Source: Wocania_A spongiicola (GTDB lineage Bacteria; Bacteroidota; Bacteroidia; Flavobacteriales; Flavobacteriaceae). Taken from it: 64,000 nucleotides of DNA. Both the position numbers and the translations under genes were made by a program. Each line of letters opens with the position of its first letter. Within the stretch, counting starts at the first letter, position 1. Below the pieces are notes generated by a model that searched no databases, was not told the origin of the DNA, and was given only the letters and a program-made list of their open reading frames with translations. The stretch lies in assembly GCF_023502325.1 (NCBI RefSeq), contig NZ_JAMFLZ010000002.1:620001-684000 (forward strand), read 5' to 3'. Of this stretch, positions 60,514 to 64,000 are shown piece by piece.

Positions 60514-61755
60514 TTATTTTGCTGTGACTACTTCTTTTTCTTTTATTTCAGTAAAATCAACTTCTACTTGATTTTTCAAAATATCTTCAAATGTTTCTCT
60601 TTTTCTAATTAAATGCGCTTTTTTATTATACCATAAAACCTCTGCCGGTCTATAACGCGAATTGTAATTGCTAGCCATTGAAAAACAATAAGCGCCTGCA
60701 TTTTTAAAGCATAAAATATCTCCTTCGTTAATTTCATTAATACGTCTATTGTTCCCAAAAGTATCTGTTTCACATATATATCCAACTACAGTATAAAAAC
60801 GTTCTCGACCATTTGGATTTGAAATATTTATAATATCATGATGAGAACCATAAAACATAGGTCTTATTAGATGATTAAATCCAGAATCAATTTGAGCAAA
60901 TACAGTAGATGTGGTTTGTTTTACTGCATTTACAGTAGCTAAAAAAGTACCAGACTCACTCACCAAAAACTTACCAGGTTCAAACGCTAAGGTCAATTCT
61001 TTGCCATAATCTTTACAAAACTGATTAAATCTAAATGATAATTTTTTACCTAACTCTTCAATGTTAGTTTCAATATCTCCAACTTTGTATGGTACTTTAA
61101 AACCAGATCCAAAATCTATAAAATCTAGATTTTTAAATTGCTTAGCAGTTTCAAATAATATTTCACTGGCATATAGAAATACATCAATGTCTAAAATATC
61201 GCTGCCGGTATGCATATGTATACCATTAATAGTCATTTTTGTGTTTTCAACTATTCGTAGCAAATGTGGAATTTGGTGTATTGAAATACCAAACTTCGAG
61301 TCAATATGCCCCACAGAAATATTACTATTACCACCAGCCATTACATGCGGATTAATACGAATACAAACAGGAACATTGGGGTGCTTTGTACCGAATTGTT
61401 CTAAAATAGCTAGATTATCAATATTTATTTGAATACCTAATTTTGCTGCTTCCTCAATTTCAGTTAGCGAGACTCCATTTGGAGTATAAATGATTTGTTC
61501 AGGTAAAAAACCAGCCGCTAAACCAAGTTGAACTTCTTGAATAGATACTGTATCTATTCCTGAACCCAATGTTTTAAATAGTTTTAATATAGAAATATTA
61601 GATAAAGCTTTTACTGCATAATTTATTTTTAAAGTTTTTACACTCTTAAACGCATTAGTTAAACGTTTGTATTGTGATGATATTTTTTCAGCATCATAAA
61701 CATATACAGGGCTCCCGTAGTTTTTTGCTATTTTTAATAAGCGATCATTTGTCAT
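60514..61755 (-). CDS. lysA: diaminopimelate decarboxylase
   Basis: A 413-residue PLP enzyme of the alanine-racemase-fold decarboxylases, converting meso-diaminopimelate to lysine. The PLP lysine is K49 in NYAVKALSN; HTGSDI, the glycine-rich DFGSGFKVPY and the EPGKFLV region bind the cofactor phosphate. GAYCFSMASNYNSRYRPAEV is near the C-terminus (about 368-387), contributing the active-site segment from the partner subunit. Length and pattern fit LysA. A perfect minus-strand promoter box lies 20 bases upstream and a hairpin terminator downstream, so it is monocistronic. Confidence 0.93.
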   Translation of the reverse strand: MTNDRLLKIAKNYGSPVYVYDAEKISSQYKRLTNAFKSVKTLKINYAVKALSNISILKLFKTLGSGIDTVSIQEVQLGLAAGFLPEQIIYTPNGVSLTEIEEAAKLGIQINIDNLAILEQFGTKHPNVPVCIRINPHVMAGGNSNISVGHIDSKFGISIHQIPHLLRIVENTKMTINGIHMHTGSDILDIDVFLYASEILFETAKQFKNLDFIDFGSGFKVPYKVGDIETNIEELGKKLSFRFNQFCKDYGKELTLAFEPGKFLVSESGTFLATVNAVKQTTSTVFAQIDSGFNHLIRPMFYGSHHDIINISNPNGRERFYTVVGYICETDTFGNNRRINEINEGDILCFKNAGAYCFSMASNYNSRYRPAEVLWYNKKAHLIRKRETFEDILKNQVEVDFTEIKEKEVVTAK

Positions 61756-61774
61756 TATGTAACTATATTTTTTT

Positions 61775-61782
61775 CAAATGTA
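61775..61782 (-). promoter_or_regulatory. -7 promoter box for lysA
   Basis: CAAATGTA reads TACATTTG on the minus strand, a perfect TAnnTTTG, 20 bases before the start. The sucC promoter box has the identical eight bases. Confidence 0.6.
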
Positions 61783-61924
61783 TTCCTTTACTTTTCAAAA
61801 TAAAATTTATAATTTCAAAATTAATCAAATTAAACAAATTGTTAAATAATTAACAATTTGAATATTTCAATTTTTATTTCTTTCATTCTTAAATAAAATA
61901 TTAGCGTAATTAATAGCTATTATT

Positions 61925-61932
61925 TACATTTG
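61925..61932 (+). promoter_or_regulatory. -7 promoter box for sucC
   Basis: TACATTTG, a perfect TAnnTTTG, followed by GCG and a leader of about 20 bases to the ATG at 61958. Confidence 0.65.
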
Positions 61933-61957
61933 CGCATCTTAAACTATTAAGCAAGTT

Positions 61958-63148
61958 ATGAATTTACACGAATATCAAGGTAAAGAAATATTAAGTACTT
62001 TCGGAGTGCGTATACAACGCGGAATTGTTGCTCAAAATGCACAAGAGGCAGTTGCTGCAGCGAAGCAATTAACACAAGAGACAGGTACAGGTTGGCATGT
62101 TATTAAAGCACAAGTTCATGCAGGTGGACGTGGTAAAGGTGGTGGCGTAAAACTTGCTAAAAACTTACAAGAGGTTGAAACTATTGCAGGGCAAATTATT
62201 GGGATGAACTTAATTACACCTCAAACATCTGCCGAGGGTAAAAAAGTACATCAGGTTTTAGTTGCTGAGGATGTATATTATCCTGGAGAGAGTGAAACAA
62301 ATGAGTTTTACATGTCAGTATTATTAAATAGAGGTACTGGACGTAACATGATAATGTATTCTACTGAAGGAGGTATGGATATAGAAACTGTAGCAGAAGA
62401 AACACCACATTTAATATTTACAGAAGAAGTTGATCCTTCTGTTGGTTTAATGCCTTTTCAGGCAAGACGAGTAGCATTCAATTTAGGACTATCTGGATTG
62501 GCCTTTAAAGAAATGACAAAGTTTGTTACTAATCTTTATACAGCTTATGTAAAATCGGATTCATCTTTATTTGAAATTAACCCTGTTTTAAAAACTAGTG
62601 ATAATAAGATAATGGCAGTTGATGCAAAAGTTACTATTGATGATAATGCATTATACAGACATAAAAATTATGTTGATTTGCGTGATATACGTGAAGAAAG
62701 CGCTATTGAAGTTGAGGCTGGCGAATTAGGTTTAAACTATGTTGATTTAGATGGAAATGTAGGCTGTATGGTAAACGGAGCTGGTTTGGCTATGGCTACT
62801 ATGGATTTAATTAAGCAAGCAGGTGGAGAACCAGCAAACTTTTTAGATGTAGGAGGTACTGCTGATGCAGCTCGCGTAGAAGCTGCATTTAAAATTATAT
62901 TAAAAGACCCAGCTGTAAAAGCTATTTTAATCAATATTTTTGGTGGTATTGTTCGCTGTGACCGAGTGGCACAAGGCGTTATTGATGCTTACAAAAACAT
63001 GGGTAATATCAACGTACCAATTATTGTTCGTTTACAAGGTACAAATGCAGATATAGCTAAAGAGCTAATAGACAGTTCTGGTTTAGATGTAATGAGTGCT
63101 ACAGAATTCCAAGAAGCTGCAGATAAAGTACAGCAAGTTTTAGCTTGA
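61958..63148 (+). CDS. sucC: succinate-CoA ligase (ADP-forming) subunit beta
   Basis: A 396-residue ATP-grasp subunit of the TCA-cycle enzyme that couples succinyl-CoA cleavage to ATP synthesis. It begins NLHEYQGKEILSTFGVRIQR and has KAQVHAGGRGKGGGVKLAK (about 50-68, nucleotide-binding loop), FEINPVLKT (about 208-216), the phosphate-binding GGTADAARVEAAF (about 303-315) and NIFGGIVRCDRVAQGV. Its alpha partner sucD is not adjacent; the gene stands alone with its own promoter and terminator. Confidence 0.95.
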   Translation: MNLHEYQGKEILSTFGVRIQRGIVAQNAQEAVAAAKQLTQETGTGWHVIKAQVHAGGRGKGGGVKLAKNLQEVETIAGQIIGMNLITPQTSAEGKKVHQVLVAEDVYYPGESETNEFYMSVLLNRGTGRNMIMYSTEGGMDIETVAEETPHLIFTEEVDPSVGLMPFQARRVAFNLGLSGLAFKEMTKFVTNLYTAYVKSDSSLFEINPVLKTSDNKIMAVDAKVTIDDNALYRHKNYVDLRDIREESAIEVEAGELGLNYVDLDGNVGCMVNGAGLAMATMDLIKQAGGEPANFLDVGGTADAARVEAAFKIILKDPAVKAILINIFGGIVRCDRVAQGVIDAYKNMGNINVPIIVRLQGTNADIAKELIDSSGLDVMSATEFQEAADKVQQVLA

Positions 63149-63168
63149 TAAATTAAATTTATTATATA

Positions 63169-63207
63169 ACAAAAAAAGAGCAACTTTATCTGTTGCTCTT
63201 TTTTTGT
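63169..63207. terminator. bidirectional Rho-independent terminator after sucC
   Basis: A perfect 16-bp stem (arms 63169-63184 and 63192-63207; core AAAAAAAGAGCAAC / GTTGCTCTTTTTTT) with a seven-base loop and flanking A/T runs. Its right arm overlaps the last codons of the convergent DUF1456 gene. Confidence 0.9.
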
Positions 63208-63446
63208 ACTTTGTTTTCACCCTTTTTGGGCATTGGTCCACGCAGATGTATAACCAACCCATTTAAAAAGTTTCTTAAGATTTGATCTCCACACTCCATA
63301 TATTTGGGATGATCTTCTCTTCTAAAAAAAGCTCCAAGCTCACTTTTGGAAATTCTAAAATCTACAAGACTTAAAATCTTTACAATATCATCATCTCTTA
63401 ATTTTAATGCTACTCGTAACTTTTTTAAAATATCGTTATTTGTCAT
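63186..63446 (-). CDS. single-domain DUF1456 (YehS-like) protein
   Basis: An 86-residue protein beginning TNNDILKKLRVALKLRDDDI, the YehS/DUF1456 pattern, with RISKSELGAFFRREDHPKY (about 32-50) and CGDQILRNFLNGL. E. coli YehS is about 156 residues with two tandem DUF1456 domains; this has one domain plus a basic tail (KKGENKVQKKSNR). The last codons lie in the shared terminator hairpin, so the tail sequence is constrained by it. Function unknown. Confidence 0.85.
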   Translation of the reverse strand: MTNNDILKKLRVALKLRDDDIVKILSLVDFRISKSELGAFFRREDHPKYMECGDQILRNFLNGLVIHLRGPMPKKGENKVQKKSNR

Positions 63447-63814
63447 ACATTTTATTTGTAAATTCTATTAGTGCCTTTCGTCGATTTCACTTTTACGGTT
63501 ACTATTCTCTGGCGTTTTTTAATTTTTGATAAAGATACTTTAATTATTGATTTTAAAATTAGATAACCGATATGAAAAACACTAGTTTAAAATATTGATT
63601 TAAAGGGTGTTATGATTTATTTGTGTTTTTGTTTATATGTTTTTGATCTCTATGTGTTACTTAAAAATCGGATAAAAAAATAACGTCTGTGATGAAATAA
63701 TTAAAATCTTCGATTAAAAACGTCTAACTTTTCGATAAGATACATTATATCCACGATTATTAAAGTACTCTTCTGCGTACCTTTATAATGTAATTAATTT
63801 ATCCCTTTAATGAC
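63447..63814. other. 368-base AT-rich intergenic region without a gene
   Basis: No reading frame, tRNA or repeat array is evident. A -7-like TACCTTTA (63778-63785) lies 37 bases before the downstream TerB-like start. Two near-copies, TTTTGATAAAGATAC and TTTTCGATAAGATAC (around 63525 and 63729), occur about 200 bases apart and could be regulatory. Confidence 0.5.
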
Positions 63815-64000
63815 ATGGTTAATAGAGTAGAAAAATTGAGTCTTTTATCTGAAATGATTGCGTTTGCAAAATATGATAAAGACATAAAAAATATAGAGTA
63901 TAATTTTTTGTTGGGCGTAGCTAAACAACTAGATATTTCTCGTGAAGATTTTGATTATTTAATTGAGCACCCTGTTTCGTATACTCATTTAAAATCGCAT
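63815..64000 (+). CDS. TerB-like (tellurite-resistance fold) protein, N-terminal fragment
   Basis: The frame from ATG 63815 runs open to the window end (62 residues). The sequence NRVEKLSLLSEMIAFAKYDK, then EYNFLLGVAKQLDISREDF, resembles the helical TerB-family proteins of Bacteroidota, often around 110-140 residues. Function unknown. The missing C-terminal part is outside the window. Confidence 0.6.
   Translation, partial: MVNRVEKLSLLSEMIAFAKYDKDIKNIEYNFLLGVAKQLDISREDFDYLIEHPVSYTHLKSH

Noticed and set aside
63447..63814. Scattered CGAT-containing segments as a possible array
   Set aside because: Spacing is irregular and the flanking bases differ; apart from one pair of near-copies there is no repeat unit.
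1..64000. tRNA, rRNA or CRISPR loci
   Set aside because: The gaps between genes are short, and I found no cloverleaf-like sequence with a TTC-type T-loop, no rRNA-like conserved blocks and no regularly spaced direct repeats; a covariance search would be needed to exclude small RNAs fully.

Overview
The window is an AT-rich (roughly one third G+C by eye) chromosomal segment of a member of the Flavobacteriaceae (Bacteroidota). Pointers are the -7 boxes of the TAnnTTTG type in front of many genes, a PorV/PorQ-type outer-membrane protein, a DUF3276 (PUR-alpha-like) protein, a DUF4105/Lnb-type protein, a cyclophilin-FKBP fusion, a NusB with a long N-terminal extension, and weak Shine-Dalgarno signals. 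It looks like a marine genus related to Lacinutrix, Olleya, Bizionia or Winogradskyella, but the sequence alone does not settle which. I saw no rRNA, tRNA, CRISPR array, transposase or prophage.

Region 1 (1-22061) is one uninterrupted plus-strand surface-polysaccharide locus of 20 genes, many overlapping by 4-8 bases. It opens with the tail of a KdsC/NeuA-type HAD phosphatase and a NeuB-family synthase (nonulosonic acid). Then come an HTTM membrane protein, a WbqC-family protein, a membrane-anchored GT2, a NeuD/PglD-like acyltransferase and a WecE/RffA-type sugar aminotransferase (4-amino-4,6-dideoxyhexose). These are followed by a run of GT2 and GT4 glycosyltransferases, an exostosin-like GT, an O-antigen ligase/polymerase-like protein and two polytopic proteins that may be GT-C enzymes. 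The locus ends with a polyprenyl glycosylphosphotransferase that would start repeat-unit synthesis. No Wzx flippase or Wza/Wzc export gene is visible, so the locus probably extends upstream.

Region 2 (22071-43930) is envelope and housekeeping: a DUF4105 protein and a PorV/PorQ protein, pssA, a DUF808 protein, and a minus-strand operon kdsD-tatC-carboxymuconolactone-decarboxylase-like-lptB. It continues with recQ, the cyclophilin-FKBP fusion, a YfiT/DinB protein, a GNAT acetyltransferase, a thioredoxin-like protein, csaA, a bile-acid symporter-like protein, an acyltransferase, an M14 peptidase, DUF3276, an MsbA-like ABC exporter, and nusB-DUF1573 lipoprotein-yajC.

Region 3 (43932-45564) holds a YdeI/OmdA protein and an orphan secreted protein enclosed by nested inverted repeats and a large imperfect palindrome. 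It resembles an inserted gene cassette and is the most unusual structure in the window.

Region 4 (45586-64000) holds a YceI lipoprotein, grpE-dnaJ behind a promoter that also matches a sigma-54 -24/-12 element, a NatAB-like ABC pair with an MscS channel and an NtrC-type regulator lacking a DNA-binding domain, PPK2, secreted peptidases (M28, M23), DinB-like and TfoX-like proteins, a DUF1624 acyltransferase, a sterol-desaturase-family protein, lysA, sucC, a half-length DUF1456 protein and the start of a TerB-like gene. Strong bidirectional hairpin terminators separate several of these units.
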